Assembly (NCBI RefSeq): GCF_012027305.1
Contig: NZ_SNUF01000002.1
Span: forward strand, 124,001 to 188,000
Direction of reading: 5' to 3'
DNA: 64,000 nt
DNA from: Thermococcus sp. MAR1
GTDB taxonomy: Archaea; Methanobacteriota_B; Thermococci; Thermococcales; Thermococcaceae
The position numbers and the translations under genes are program-made. Below the pieces are notes generated by a model. The model searched no databases, was not told the origin of the DNA, and saw nothing but the letters and a program-made list of their open reading frames with translations. Shown here in pieces: positions 1-8,533 of this stretch; the stretch's first letter is position 1, and every line of letters begins with the position of its first letter.

Positions 1-1
1 A

Positions 2-1273
2 ATTGGTGCATCGATAGTCATCATCGTGATTTTAATAATTTCTATAGGCGCTTACATCTACATGGAGAACCGGGCCGCCGAGCAGCTCACTCAGGCTAAG
101 AACAAAAAGCTTGCGGAGGTTAACTACTACTTCAAACCCGGGAGCGAGCTTATGAACACGACGTTTGGAAAGAACGCCAGGGACGATTTGATCAGAAAGA
201 TAAACTCGGCCCAGAGTGTGGAGGAGGTCGAATCAATAGACGTTAAAGCCGCATACCAGAGTGCCTGGAACCAATATCAGGCTTATCTCGAGAAGCAGCA
301 TCAGCTTGAAATGGAGAGGCAGCTCAACCAGACCAAGAAGGAGAAGATAAGTCAGATCGAGGCCCAGTTCAGCCAGCTCCTTGCGATGCCGTTGCCTGAC
401 AGCCTTAAGAAGAAGGTGGTTGATTCGATGAACAGCCTCGAGGAGCAGGTCATGAGCGCCACCAGCGAGCAGCAGGTTGAGGCTGTCAACGCGGATCCGT
501 ATCTTCTCGAACTCTGGAGGGAGTACTACTACTACATTATCGACATAATCCCGACCCAGAACGTCATCCTGGAGAAGGACAACGTCAAGAAGATAGTCAG
601 CAAATCCGACGCAAAGGCCATCTTGGGAGGCATACTGGACTACAGGGAGCTGATGCAGTACAAGGTCTACAAGGTTGAGTTCGTTGACATCGCCCTCGTC
701 CTCTCGAGGGACAAGATAAACGGCGCCTTCCTCGCTCCGGGGGACAAGATCATGATATTTGCCAAGAACGCGACCAATGCGCCCTTCAAGGAGATAGTGA
801 ACGAGGGTTACGTTGAGCTGGTACTCCTCCCAACGGAGGCCGGGACGATTTCTGTCAATGAGGCCCAGACCCAGACCAGCTCATCGAGCACCAGCTCATC
901 GACCCAGTACTCCGAACAGCACGACACTCAGTACACGCCGGGAGATGCTTCCATAACCAACGGCCAGGCAATAAGTGACATCTACTCCAACTCTCAGACC
1001 GCCAGCCAGAGCGCCTCCGCCAGCTATACCTACAACGTCGACCTGACCGAGATACTCAAGGCTATAGCTGCCGGAAAGATACAGGCCAGCGAAGACGTCA
1101 AGGAGCAGCTCAGGGCCTACGGCTGGGAGATAGTTGACCTTGAGAAAGAATCCGGAATGCTTGTGCTCGATCCCAACACCCAGTTCCTGGTCATAGTGAG
1201 GGTTCCTTCAATATTCGTGCCCGACATACTCTCCAACCAGCAGTACATTTACATCGCTAAAGTTGCCACCTGA
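2..1273 (+). CDS. DUF515-like membrane-anchored protein, 5' end off the window
   Basis: The reading frame is open from base 2, and the first visible codons encode a hydrophobic helix that continues from outside the window, so the start is missing. After this membrane anchor comes a Glu/Gln/Lys-rich probable coiled coil (roughly residues 25-150 of the visible part), then a globular region with a SAF-like section, then a Ser/Thr/Gln-rich linker near codons 285-340, and a final globular piece. The order (anchored protein, secreted protein, secretion ATPase, two TadC-like proteins) resembles archaeal type IV pilus or type II secretion loci, in which DUF515 proteins occur. I assign DUF515 from memory of that context and the general look of the sequence, not from a search. 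It probably acts as an envelope-facing assembly component, with its bulk outside the membrane. Confidence 0.6.
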   Translation: MGASIVIIVILIISIGAYIYMENRAAEQLTQAKNKKLAEVNYYFKPGSELMNTTFGKNARDDLIRKINSAQSVEEVESIDVKAAYQSAWNQYQAYLEKQHQLEMERQLNQTKKEKISQIEAQFSQLLAMPLPDSLKKKVVDSMNSLEEQVMSATSEQQVEAVNADPYLLELWREYYYYIIDIIPTQNVILEKDNVKKIVSKSDAKAILGGILDYRELMQYKVYKVEFVDIALVLSRDKINGAFLAPGDKIMIFAKNATNAPFKEIVNEGYVELVLLPTEAGTISVNEAQTQTSSSSTSSSTQYSEQHDTQYTPGDASITNGQAISDIYSNSQTASQSASASYTYNVDLTEILKAIAAGKIQASEDVKEQLRAYGWEIVDLEKESGMLVLDPNTQFLVIVRVPSIFVPDILSNQQYIYIAKVAT

Positions 1274-1283
1274 GGTGATAGCA

Positions 1284-2264
1284 ATGAAACGCCTCGCAGC
1301 ATCTCTCTTTATTCTTTTGTTAGCTTCATCTCTGGTTAGTGCAGCAACCTACCGTCTTCCCGGCGATACCTACAACAACATAGGTATTATGGGGCAGGTC
1401 ATGATAAATCTGAACTTTACCATGGTGAACACCGCTCCGTTTCCCAAGTTCATAGTGGTGAACCCGCGTTACGATTTCACCGTCTACAGGCTGGACAACA
1501 GCGAGACCATGAATGCAGTACTCGTTGGAGACACGGTTCTCCACAACATATCGAACGTTAAGAAGACCACCCTCAACTACTACACGGGCTTCTGGATAAT
1601 GCCCTACGAAACCGTTGTCGTCAGCTTCAGGATAACCTCTCACTACTCTTACATAGTCCAGACCATGGACTACGAAACGGTCTGTGGGGATACCGCTAAA
1701 ATAACCACCGTTGAGTACAACGGGAGTAGCGTTAGCGGCGTGATAGAGGATCTGGACGATATTGGAATAATAAGCTGCGGGGTCATGTATCCTCAGCTCG
1801 TAAACACCCCCAAGGTTCTCTACCTGAGGAGCATGTTTCCAATGGTTGATGCCCACATCAAGATCCTCAAGTATGAGGGTGACGTTACCTTCCGCCTTAC
1901 AAACGTCCCCAACGAGGCGGGAACCTTCAACACGTTCTTCGCCGCCTCGATACCGGTCATATTCGATGGTGCTAGCATGACGGACTTTACCCCTAATTAT
2001 ACAATGACGTACAGAGACTACATGGAGGAGTTCGTGTGGAAGTACAAGGGTCTTAATCCGCCTCAGAAGAGCCAGCCGCAGCCGCTTCCAACGATGCCGG
2101 GAATGTTCCAGCTTTCGAGCAGTTTAATCAGCGGTGTTTCAGTTGGGACCCCCGAGATCAACCCGCCCAAGCAGGCAGGTTTCGACTTCCCTGTGTGGAT
2201 AATATTCATGGGTAAGGGTGTTGATATAACCTATCACGTCAGCTGGAAGAATGAGGGGCGGTGA
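1284..2264 (+). CDS. Secreted protein of the pilus/secretion operon
   Basis: A 326-residue protein of unknown family. I chose ATG 1284 because GAGGTGAT (1273-1280) lies just upstream and the product then begins with a clean signal peptide: Lys-Arg, a Leu/Ile-rich core and a Ser-Ala-Ala end near residue 20. The TTG at 1263 lies in the preceding gene. The mature part is beta-rich in appearance, with repeated Val/Tyr/Thr segments, and has Cys in a CGDT context and another in SCGV that could form a disulfide. There is no second membrane helix. It sits between the DUF515-like protein and the secretion ATPase, so it is probably an extracellular structural or assembly partner of the pilus-like machine. 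No enzymatic motif is visible. Confidence 0.7.
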   Translation: MKRLAASLFILLLASSLVSAATYRLPGDTYNNIGIMGQVMINLNFTMVNTAPFPKFIVVNPRYDFTVYRLDNSETMNAVLVGDTVLHNISNVKKTTLNYYTGFWIMPYETVVVSFRITSHYSYIVQTMDYETVCGDTAKITTVEYNGSSVSGVIEDLDDIGIISCGVMYPQLVNTPKVLYLRSMFPMVDAHIKILKYEGDVTFRLTNVPNEAGTFNTFFAASIPVIFDGASMTDFTPNYTMTYRDYMEEFVWKYKGLNPPQKSQPQPLPTMPGMFQLSSSLISGVSVGTPEINPPKQAGFDFPVWIIFMGKGVDITYHVSWKNEGR

Positions 2265-2270
2265 GCGTTG

Positions 2271-4133
2271 GTGCCGGATGAGAAGAAAAAGAAGAAGGAG
2301 ACCATCTCATGGATTGATGAGATACTGAGCGGGGAGGACGACCTCCTTGAGAACGTTCTCAAGGAGGATAAAAAGAAGGAAGAAGAGGAGGAGCACCTTC
2401 CCTTTGTGAGAGAGGAGGGTGGTATTGATTTAGAGGAGATCCTCAGCAGACCCTCCCCCGAGGAGGCCATCACCAGCAGACCCACCGGTGCCGATATTCT
2501 CGGAGAGATACTCACCAAGGAGGAAGAGGCTCCCAAGGAGAAGCCCAAGCCTGCCCCCAAGCCCAAACCGCCCTCAACCCTTCAGGATATTCTCGGTTCA
2601 TCGATTCGCCAGGAGGAGCCGACCTACGCGGGGAAGGCCGAGGTTCTAGATGCCTATGGAAACGTCCGTATCCTCCGCGTTAAGGGCGAACCCGTCCCCA
2701 TATATGAGATACGCCTCCCCAAGCTAAGCCGCGAGGGGGAGGAGCTTTTCAAGAGGATTAAGGACAGAGCGATAACCGAACTTCAGATAGACCCATCTGC
2801 CTTTCCAGATATTGAAGAGCGCAGGCGCGTTTTCATGAACGCCGTCAGGAGGATGATAAAGGAGGAGGCTCCCCACTTCTCAGAGGGCAGGGTCGAGGTT
2901 CTCACCGAGATGATAGTCCAGTCTATGATAGGCTACGGCAAGCTCGATCCCCTCGTCCGCGATGACAACCTCGAGGAAATCATGGTCATAGGTACCGGCA
3001 GGCCCGTTTACGTCTGGCACAGGCGCTTCAATATGTGTAAGACCAACATAGTCTTCCCCGAGGAGAAGGAGATACTCAACATCATCGAGAGGATAGCGAG
3101 GGAAGTGGGCAGAAGAATCGACCAGCAGAGTCCACTCCTTGATGCACGCCTCCCTGACGGAAGCCGTGTCAATGCTACCATCCCACCCATCAGCCTCGAT
3201 GGTCCCACCATAACTATCCGTAAGTTTAAGAAGGATCCGCTCACGATAATCGACCTAATCAAGTATGGGACTATGAACACCGAGATAGCGGCCCTGTTGT
3301 GGATATTCGTGGACGGCCTGGGCGTTAAGCCAGCGAACGTTCTCGTCGCGGGAGGTACAGGTTCCGGTAAGACAACAACACTCAACTCCCTTGCCATGTT
3401 CATTCCGCCGAGCGAGCGCGTGATAACGATAGAGGACACGGCCGAGCTTCAGCTCCCGGTTGAGCACTGGATCAGGCTAGAGACGAGGCCGCCCAACGTC
3501 GAGGGCAAGGGCGAGATAACCATGGACGACCTCGTTAAGAACACCCTTCGTATGCGTCCCGACAGGATCATTGTCGGTGAGGTTCGTGGTCCAGAGGCCA
3601 GAACTATGTTCACCGCAATGAACACTGGTCATGACGGCTGTATGGGAACCATACACTCAAACAGCGCGAGGGAAACCATAGTCCGTCTGGAAAGCCCGCC
3701 GATGAGCGTTCCCAGGATAATGATACCCGCACTGGACATCATCATTATGCAGGTCAGGTTCCACAGCAGGAAGAAGGGAACCATAAGGCGCATTACAGAG
3801 ATAGCCGAGATTTCTGGCATTGAGGCCGAAAGCGTCCAGCTCAACAAACTCTACAAGTACGACCCGGCTAAGGATGAGTTGATTCCCACTGGTGTTCCCA
3901 GCAGGACACTCAACACACTTGCCCACCACACGGGCATGAGCATATCAGAGCTTGAATTCGAGAAGGAGAAGCGCAGGATAATCTTGGACTGGATGATAGA
4001 GCAGGGAATCAGGAGCATCGATAAGGTCGGATACTACATAAGGCAGTTCTACATAGACGAAGAGGCGTTGCTGAAGAGGATTCAGGCAGAGAGCAGCATT
4101 GAAACCAGCAAGCAGGTTAAGAATCTGATCTAA
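2271..4133 (+). CDS. Type II/IV secretion system ATPase (FlaI/GspE/VirB11 family)
   Basis: Hexameric ATPase that powers assembly of type IV pilus-like filaments from the cytoplasmic face of the membrane. About 620 residues. An N-terminal 110-residue charged, Lys/Glu/Pro-rich region with low complexity precedes the conserved part. Visible motifs are Walker A GGTGSGKTTT near residue 361, the Asp box ITIEDTAEL, Walker B RIIVGEVRG and the His box TIHSNS. The start is probably GTG 2271 (TTG 2268 is alternative), six bases after GGTGA. Two TadC-like platform proteins follow immediately, which is the standard arrangement. No archaellum genes (flaB, flaH) are adjacent in the window, so I favour a pilus or Tad-like system over the archaellum. 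The pilin subunits are not visible and may lie upstream of base 1. Confidence 0.93.
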   Translation: MPDEKKKKKETISWIDEILSGEDDLLENVLKEDKKKEEEEEHLPFVREEGGIDLEEILSRPSPEEAITSRPTGADILGEILTKEEEAPKEKPKPAPKPKPPSTLQDILGSSIRQEEPTYAGKAEVLDAYGNVRILRVKGEPVPIYEIRLPKLSREGEELFKRIKDRAITELQIDPSAFPDIEERRRVFMNAVRRMIKEEAPHFSEGRVEVLTEMIVQSMIGYGKLDPLVRDDNLEEIMVIGTGRPVYVWHRRFNMCKTNIVFPEEKEILNIIERIAREVGRRIDQQSPLLDARLPDGSRVNATIPPISLDGPTITIRKFKKDPLTIIDLIKYGTMNTEIAALLWIFVDGLGVKPANVLVAGGTGSGKTTTLNSLAMFIPPSERVITIEDTAELQLPVEHWIRLETRPPNVEGKGEITMDDLVKNTLRMRPDRIIVGEVRGPEARTMFTAMNTGHDGCMGTIHSNSARETIVRLESPPMSVPRIMIPALDIIIMQVRFHSRKKGTIRRITEIAEISGIEAESVQLNKLYKYDPAKDELIPTGVPSRTLNTLAHHTGMSISELEFEKEKRRIILDWMIEQGIRSIDKVGYYIRQFYIDEEALLKRIQAESSIETSKQVKNLI

Positions 4134-4144
4134 GGGTGATAATC

Positions 4145-5209
4145 GTGGGCGTCGTTAAAGCCATTACCGACTTTTTGGAACGCCTAGGGGGAAAGACGGT
4201 AGAGGTCGCTGAGAAGCCCCTGCGCAGAATCCCCCAGGGCAAAAGTGTTCAAGAGAGACTTCGGGCGCTCAAAGAACTGCAGAAGGAAATCGAGAAGGGG
4301 AGGGCTGAAGAAGAGAGGGAGAAAGAGATAGAGGAGATCCTGGAATGGAGGAAGAAGGAGATTCAAAAGCCCTTCTCCGAGAGACTTGCAGAGACGGTGC
4401 TCCGCTACTTCAAGGGGCCAGTTCAATCGCTCACGAACTCCCTCAAGGGCCTCGACCAGGAGCTCTATCGGGCGAGCATACTGATGCCCCAGGAAAAGTA
4501 CGTCGCGTTGATGCTGGCGGTTGCGGTGTTTGCGGGCATCTTTGGATTCCTGTTTGCATACCTCTTGTACATCCCACTCGATATGTCGGCCCTCGTGGGA
4601 TTCCTTGGTTTTGTGGGTGGCTTTATGTATATGCGGTACTATCCGCGCATGGTCTGGAAGCGCAGGGTTGTTGAGGTTGAGAGGGCAATGCCCTACGCCC
4701 TGAGGCACATGGCTTCCCTCCTTAGCGCGGGTGTTGGTATATCCGAGGCCCTGCTATCCGTTGCCCGCGCCGATTATGGTGTTATATCTGAGGAGTTTGA
4801 GCTCATACTGAGGGATATGAGGACGGGTTCCTCCTTTGAGGATGCCCTCACCAAGTTTGATGAAAAGATGGGCTCCGAGAACGTCAGCCGTGTCGTCAAG
4901 CAGATTCTCAGGGCGATAAAGTTCGGCGGAAACCTCTCCGAGATACTCTACAAGCTGGCCGAGGACTTCGCCTTTGAGTACCGGATGAAGCTCATAGAGT
5001 ACGTCCAGAGGGTCAACGGTATAGCCTTCATCTACATGTTCATGACAATAGTCATGCCCACCATGTTCGTCGTTGGAATACTGGCTGGTTCAGTTATGGC
5101 CCAACAACTTATAATGCCCCCCGAAACCCTTGCAGTAATATTGCTCTTCGCCTTCCCGGCGCTATCTTTCATAGTGGTCAATATGATTAAGAAGGGAGAG
5201 CCGAGGTGA
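4145..5209 (+). CDS. Type II secretion F / TadC-like platform protein 1
   Basis: Integral membrane platform protein that pairs with the upstream ATPase. About 354 residues from GTG 4145, placed six bases after GGTGAT (4135-4140). The first 110 residues are charged and helical (Glu/Lys/Arg), probably cytoplasmic. Two adjacent membrane helices lie near residues 120-170, followed by a cytoplasmic four-helix T2SSF domain (SLLSAGVGISEAL type, with the RDMRTGSS segment), and two C-terminal helices. The stop overlaps the upstream part of the next gene, so translation is coupled. The tandem F-domain protein that follows suggests a heterodimeric platform like TadB/TadC. Confidence 0.9.
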   Translation: MGVVKAITDFLERLGGKTVEVAEKPLRRIPQGKSVQERLRALKELQKEIEKGRAEEEREKEIEEILEWRKKEIQKPFSERLAETVLRYFKGPVQSLTNSLKGLDQELYRASILMPQEKYVALMLAVAVFAGIFGFLFAYLLYIPLDMSALVGFLGFVGGFMYMRYYPRMVWKRRVVEVERAMPYALRHMASLLSAGVGISEALLSVARADYGVISEEFELILRDMRTGSSFEDALTKFDEKMGSENVSRVVKQILRAIKFGGNLSEILYKLAEDFAFEYRMKLIEYVQRVNGIAFIYMFMTIVMPTMFVVGILAGSVMAQQLIMPPETLAVILLFAFPALSFIVVNMIKKGEPR

Positions 5210-5214
5210 CAATG

Positions 5215-6117
5215 ATGGCGGGAGGATTGTCAGGAGCGTTGATTAAGGTCATTGAGAGGATAGTTCCCAAGCGGTGGATGAGGCGCTACGAGGTGTTCAT
5301 ATACTCCTCGGGAATAAACTTCCTCGCCGCCGAGTACCTCATCGTCTCCCTCCTGGTCGGCATAATCGGCGCTCTCGTCGTTGACTTGTTCTCCACACTA
5401 ATTTATGCAGTGATAGCATTCATAGCGCTCTTTGCAGGGATGGCCTTTGGTTATCCCTACTGGAAGATCAGCAAACGCATTGATGAGATGGAGAAAATGT
5501 TGCCCGATGCTTTCTTCTACCTGGCCAGTTCACTTAGGGCAGGTATATCTTTCTCAGAAGCACTAGAGGAGCTAACGACGGCCAAATTTGGTGCACTGAC
5601 TGAGGAGTTCAAAAAAACCGTCGCCGAGATAAAGAAGGGTCGTCCAACCGTTGAAGCCCTCAGAGCCTTTGCGATAAGGAACAGAAAATCCCCCGTCATC
5701 TACCGTTCAATGATGATCATCATCGAGGCTCTTGAGAGGGGTGCGCCGATGAGCGATGTGCTCGTCTATGTTGGAAACGACGTCAGGGAGATACTCAGGA
5801 TAAAACAGGAGAGGAAGGCCTCAACGGGCATGCAGGTGATGTTCTTCATAATCACCAGTGGATTCATTGGTCCTCTCATACTCGGCATAGTCGCCCAGGT
5901 GATGGTGGCTATGAGCACTGGCAACGTGCAGTTCCCAGTGGAGACCGTGAGGACCATACTGCTGGGATTCGTTGCCCTTCAGGCGATAGTTTCGGGCCTT
6001 GGAATCGGCGTTATAAGAGAAGGGAAATACTCAGCAGGCATAAAGTACAGCCTGCTGCTCGTGATAATGGGATTGATGATCTTCCAAGGAGCCTCAGGCC
6101 TCAACCTCGCCGTCTGA
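5215..6117 (+). CDS. Type II secretion F / TadC-like platform protein 2
   Basis: Second T2SSF-domain protein, about 300 residues, with membrane helices near residues 30-80 and two more at the C-terminus. The central segment has the same LPDAFFYLASSLRAGISFSEAL pattern as its neighbour, the hallmark of the F domain. ATG 5215 is preferred because AGGTGA (5204-5209) is five bases upstream; ATG 5212 is close behind. It lacks the long charged N-terminus of the first platform protein. The 3' end overlaps the convergent FKBP gene by 24 bases (6094-6117). The likely role is the second half of an inner-membrane platform for pilus assembly. Confidence 0.88.
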   Translation: MAGGLSGALIKVIERIVPKRWMRRYEVFIYSSGINFLAAEYLIVSLLVGIIGALVVDLFSTLIYAVIAFIALFAGMAFGYPYWKISKRIDEMEKMLPDAFFYLASSLRAGISFSEALEELTTAKFGALTEEFKKTVAEIKKGRPTVEALRAFAIRNRKSPVIYRSMMIIIEALERGAPMSDVLVYVGNDVREILRIKQERKASTGMQVMFFIITSGFIGPLILGIVAQVMVAMSTGNVQFPVETVRTILLGFVALQAIVSGLGIGVIREGKYSAGIKYSLLLVIMGLMIFQGASGLNLAV

Positions 6118-6588
6118 GGCCTCTTCTTTGGCTTTCTGAATGTCCACTATTTCTACCTCGAAGACGAGGGTCTTTCCGGCCAGCGGATGGTTGAAGTCAA
6201 GGGTGACGTTCTCCTCACCGACTTTGGCTATCTTCGCTATCCCCGAGTCGGTCATGACGTACATGCCCTCGATGGGCTCTATGCCGACGTTTGAGAACTC
6301 GGTTTTGGCCACTTCAATCACGAGCTCCGGGTTGGGCATGCCGTAGGCCTTCTCCGGGGGTATGGTGATCGTCTTCTTCTCCCCAAGCTCCATGCCGATA
6401 AGGGCCTCGTCAAGGCCGGGGATTATCTCACCAACACCGACGTTGACGCCAAGGGGACCGTACTCCCTCTCTTCCACGTATATCTCGTTCTCCTTGGCAA
6501 TGTCCTCGTAACTTGTATCAAAAACTTCGCCGTTCTCAAACTTTCCGACGTAGTGAAACACCACAAAATCTCCAGCTTCAATCTTCAT
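6094..6588 (-). CDS. FKBP-type peptidyl-prolyl isomerase (SlyD-like)
   Basis: Catalyses cis-trans isomerisation of prolyl bonds and acts as a folding helper in the cytoplasm. The 164-residue product begins MKIEAGDFV at ATG 6588; upstream codons in the longer frame run through the promoter and are not coding. It has the FKBP signature FHYVGKFENGEVFDTS and the inserted IF (flap) domain between residues about 85 and 130 typical of SlyD and archaeal FKBPs, then the returning strand LAGKTLVFEVEIVDI. The His-rich metal tail of bacterial SlyD is missing. A TATA-like AAAAGTTTATAAG lies on the minus strand at about 6631-6646. Confidence 0.93.
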   Translation of the reverse strand: MKIEAGDFVVFHYVGKFENGEVFDTSYEDIAKENEIYVEEREYGPLGVNVGVGEIIPGLDEALIGMELGEKKTITIPPEKAYGMPNPELVIEVAKTEFSNVGIEPIEGMYVMTDSGIAKIAKVGEENVTLDFNHPLAGKTLVFEVEIVDIQKAKEEASDGEVEA

Positions 6589-6678
6589 TTCCTTCAACTC
6601 CAAAATTCTCTTCGCCGTAACTACCCGCAAGAACTTATAAACTTTTGGGCATTGATACACAAGAATGTGAAAAAGAGC

Positions 6679-7179
6679 TCATTCCTCGGGGAGTATGTAG
6701 TAAACGTAGTGCGGCCTGTTCGTTACCTCGTCTATGAACACAACCGTCCCGGTCTTGGGGGGCTTGAGGTAGTGAACCTCCCCTTTTCTCGTGGTTACCG
6801 CCGCGAAGGCGTCGCCCGTTCTTACCCTGTTCCCCACGTTCGCTATCAGGGTCTTTGTGTATCCCTCCACGGGGAGCAGGAGCAGTTCGTCGCCCTTTTT
6901 CAGGTATATTCTCGTCCTTCCGTCAGGGAGCACCAGAACCGCATCCGCGAGCAGCTTTCCCTCAATTCTGTCAACGTAGAGGTAGAACCTGTCGTAAACT
7001 TCCTTCGCGAGGAACTTGGAGCCATCCACATCAACGAAGTCGGGAACGGTTTCACCCTTTCTCAACCATACTTCAACGTTCCCGCTGATGATCACGCAGT
7101 CTTTTATCGCCTTTCTCCCCTCAATGCACTCCCCGGGGGGAGCCTCAACGTAAAGCCTTGGAACCCTCTCCACCGTCAT
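6679..7179 (-). CDS. DUF2118 family protein (lipoyl/biotinyl-like carrier fold)
   Basis: A 166-residue protein matching, from memory, the DUF2118 family of Thermococcales, whose C-terminal part resembles biotin/lipoyl carrier barrels. The C-terminal region reads VGNRVRTGDAFAAVTTRKGEVHYLKPPKTG, which has the carrier-domain rhythm (VGxxVxxGD...AVxTRKGE), but I see no canonical MKM biotinylation motif, so attachment of a cofactor is doubtful. ATG 7179 fits a leaderless transcript from the shared TATA region at 7205-7214; GTG 7182 is an alternative. It is divergent from the DUF4129 operon. The function is unknown. Confidence 0.75.
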   Translation of the reverse strand: MTVERVPRLYVEAPPGECIEGRKAIKDCVIISGNVEVWLRKGETVPDFVDVDGSKFLAKEVYDRFYLYVDRIEGKLLADAVLVLPDGRTRIYLKKGDELLLLPVEGYTKTLIANVGNRVRTGDAFAAVTTRKGEVHYLKPPKTGTVVFIDEVTNRPHYVYYILPEE

Positions 7180-7204
7180 CACCTGACCTTTACCTATGGG
7201 TAAA

Positions 7205-7216
7205 AGCTTTTAAACC
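7205..7216. promoter_or_regulatory. Bidirectional TATA region
   Basis: The symmetric AAAAGCTTTTAAA tract lies between two divergent genes. On the plus strand the TATA centre is about 30 bases before ATG 7243, and on the minus strand about 27 bases before ATG 7179. Both transcripts would therefore be leaderless or nearly so. Confidence 0.6.
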
Positions 7217-7242
7217 TGCCCTCTATACACTTCCCGATAAAA

Positions 7243-8094
7243 ATGTCCACCAGGGTAAAATTCTTGGCCCTCTCTGGACTGCTGTTTTCACTGATGACGC
7301 TCATGATTAATTACAGCGCAACCACATCGAGCGCAGCCAGGGGAAGTTCCGCACCCTGGACCGGCGTCCTTCTTATCCTTCTCGCGATAGTTGGCCTGTT
7401 CGTTATCATCGGCGTTCTTCTGGGGTGGAGGGATCCCTTCAGGCGGGATGACGGCGGCGGCTTTGGTTTCCTGACTTACATTGCCGTTGTGTTCGGTGGC
7501 ATCGTGGGGGGCGTTGTTTTCCGCATGATGAAAAAGCGCTCCCAGGGTTTTCCAGCCAACAATACTCAGGTGAACGCCTCAGTGAACGGTTCGCTTCCCC
7601 TTCAGTCCACCACTCAGTCCCCCCTTTACTACAACAACACCTCGCCGATAGCTACGTTTAGGCGACCCCTGCCGTCCCAGTACCTTCTCTATGCCATCCT
7701 TGTGGGTGCAATAGTGGTCTTTGCCTACCTTGCCGTGATTCAGTACCGCGAATACCTGCAGAAAAAGGAGCGTAAGGAGATGAAGCTCCGTGCCGAGCTG
7801 TTCGATAAGAAGCTTGATGAGCTCGGACTTGAGATGTTCGAGAACCCCAGGGAGGCCATCGTTGGTATATACAAAAACGCCGTCCTCTGGCTTGAGTACC
7901 TCGGAATTCCGTACCAGGAGAGCTGGACACACTGGGAACACGCAGAGCATGTGAGGTACATGCACGATGCCTTCGTCGAGCTGACGCGGCTCTTCGAAAA
8001 AGCCAAATACGCTCCCGAGAAAATAACATGGGATGATGCCAAGAGGGCCCTTAGGGTCTATCGGGAGATGAGGAGGGGCGTGAATGAGGTTTAA
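7243..8094 (+). CDS. DUF4129 domain membrane protein
   Basis: A 283-residue membrane protein with an N-terminal helix, a second helix pair near residues 40-90, a Thr/Asn/Gln-rich extracellular segment and another helix near 150-165. The cytoplasmic C-terminus carries the DUF4129 pattern: NPREAIVGIYKNAVLWLE, then YQESWTHWEHAEHV, and the FVELTRLFEKAKYAPE segment. DUF4129 usually occurs with transglutaminase, MoxR and DUF58 proteins. Here it is the first gene of exactly such an operon. The next gene starts 11 bases before its stop. The role is unproven; it is presumably an envelope-linked partner of the MoxR chaperone. Confidence 0.85.
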   Translation: MSTRVKFLALSGLLFSLMTLMINYSATTSSAARGSSAPWTGVLLILLAIVGLFVIIGVLLGWRDPFRRDDGGGFGFLTYIAVVFGGIVGGVVFRMMKKRSQGFPANNTQVNASVNGSLPLQSTTQSPLYYNNTSPIATFRRPLPSQYLLYAILVGAIVVFAYLAVIQYREYLQKKERKEMKLRAELFDKKLDELGLEMFENPREAIVGIYKNAVLWLEYLGIPYQESWTHWEHAEHVRYMHDAFVELTRLFEKAKYAPEKITWDDAKRALRVYREMRRGVNEV

Positions 8095-8533
8095 TTATGC
8101 CCTTGCAATAGCCGTGATCCCGTTGCTGATGGCTATAGTTGCCGGCTCCTATCTGGTTAGATGGCTCGCCGTTCTGGTGCTGGGTGTCCTTCTGGCGTTC
8201 ATCCTCTTTGGATTTGAAATACACGTTCCTCTTCCCAAGCGGGAAAGGCTGGGGAAGGTCGAGAGAAAAACCGACGTTGAGAGGGTAGTGACGCTCATAG
8301 AGCGCGCCAAGAAGGGGAAGGTCGCCCGCTCCCTTCTCGAGGAGAAGATAGTGGGAATATACGCCACGCTCTCCGACGATTATAACAAGTCTTTTCATTC
8401 CCTCACCTCCGAGCCCAACGAGGCAATCGAAGCCCTCCGTTCAGAGGGGGATTTTCTCGATAACCTTGAAAAGGCCTTAAAAATCCTGGAGGAGGATCTC
8501 CATGAAAATAGAAGAGGTAAGTTCCAAGGGTAA
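8084..8533 (+). CDS. Two-helix membrane protein of the MoxR operon
   Basis: A 149-residue protein with two hydrophobic helices in the first 45 residues, followed by a charged cytoplasmic domain rich in Lys, Glu and Leu that looks helical. I recognise no family. It overlaps the DUF4129 gene by 11 bases at its start and the MoxR gene by 32 bases at its end, so the three are almost certainly co-translated and may form one complex. Confidence 0.7.
   Translation: MRFNYALAIAVIPLLMAIVAGSYLVRWLAVLVLGVLLAFILFGFEIHVPLPKRERLGKVERKTDVERVVTLIERAKKGKVARSLLEEKIVGIYATLSDDYNKSFHSLTSEPNEAIEALRSEGDFLDNLEKALKILEEDLHENRRGKFQG

Noticed and set aside
1326-1856. Long open frame of 176 codons antisense to the secreted protein gene
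   Set aside because: It is the shadow of a well-supported gene, has no ribosome binding site and its composition is low-plausibility.
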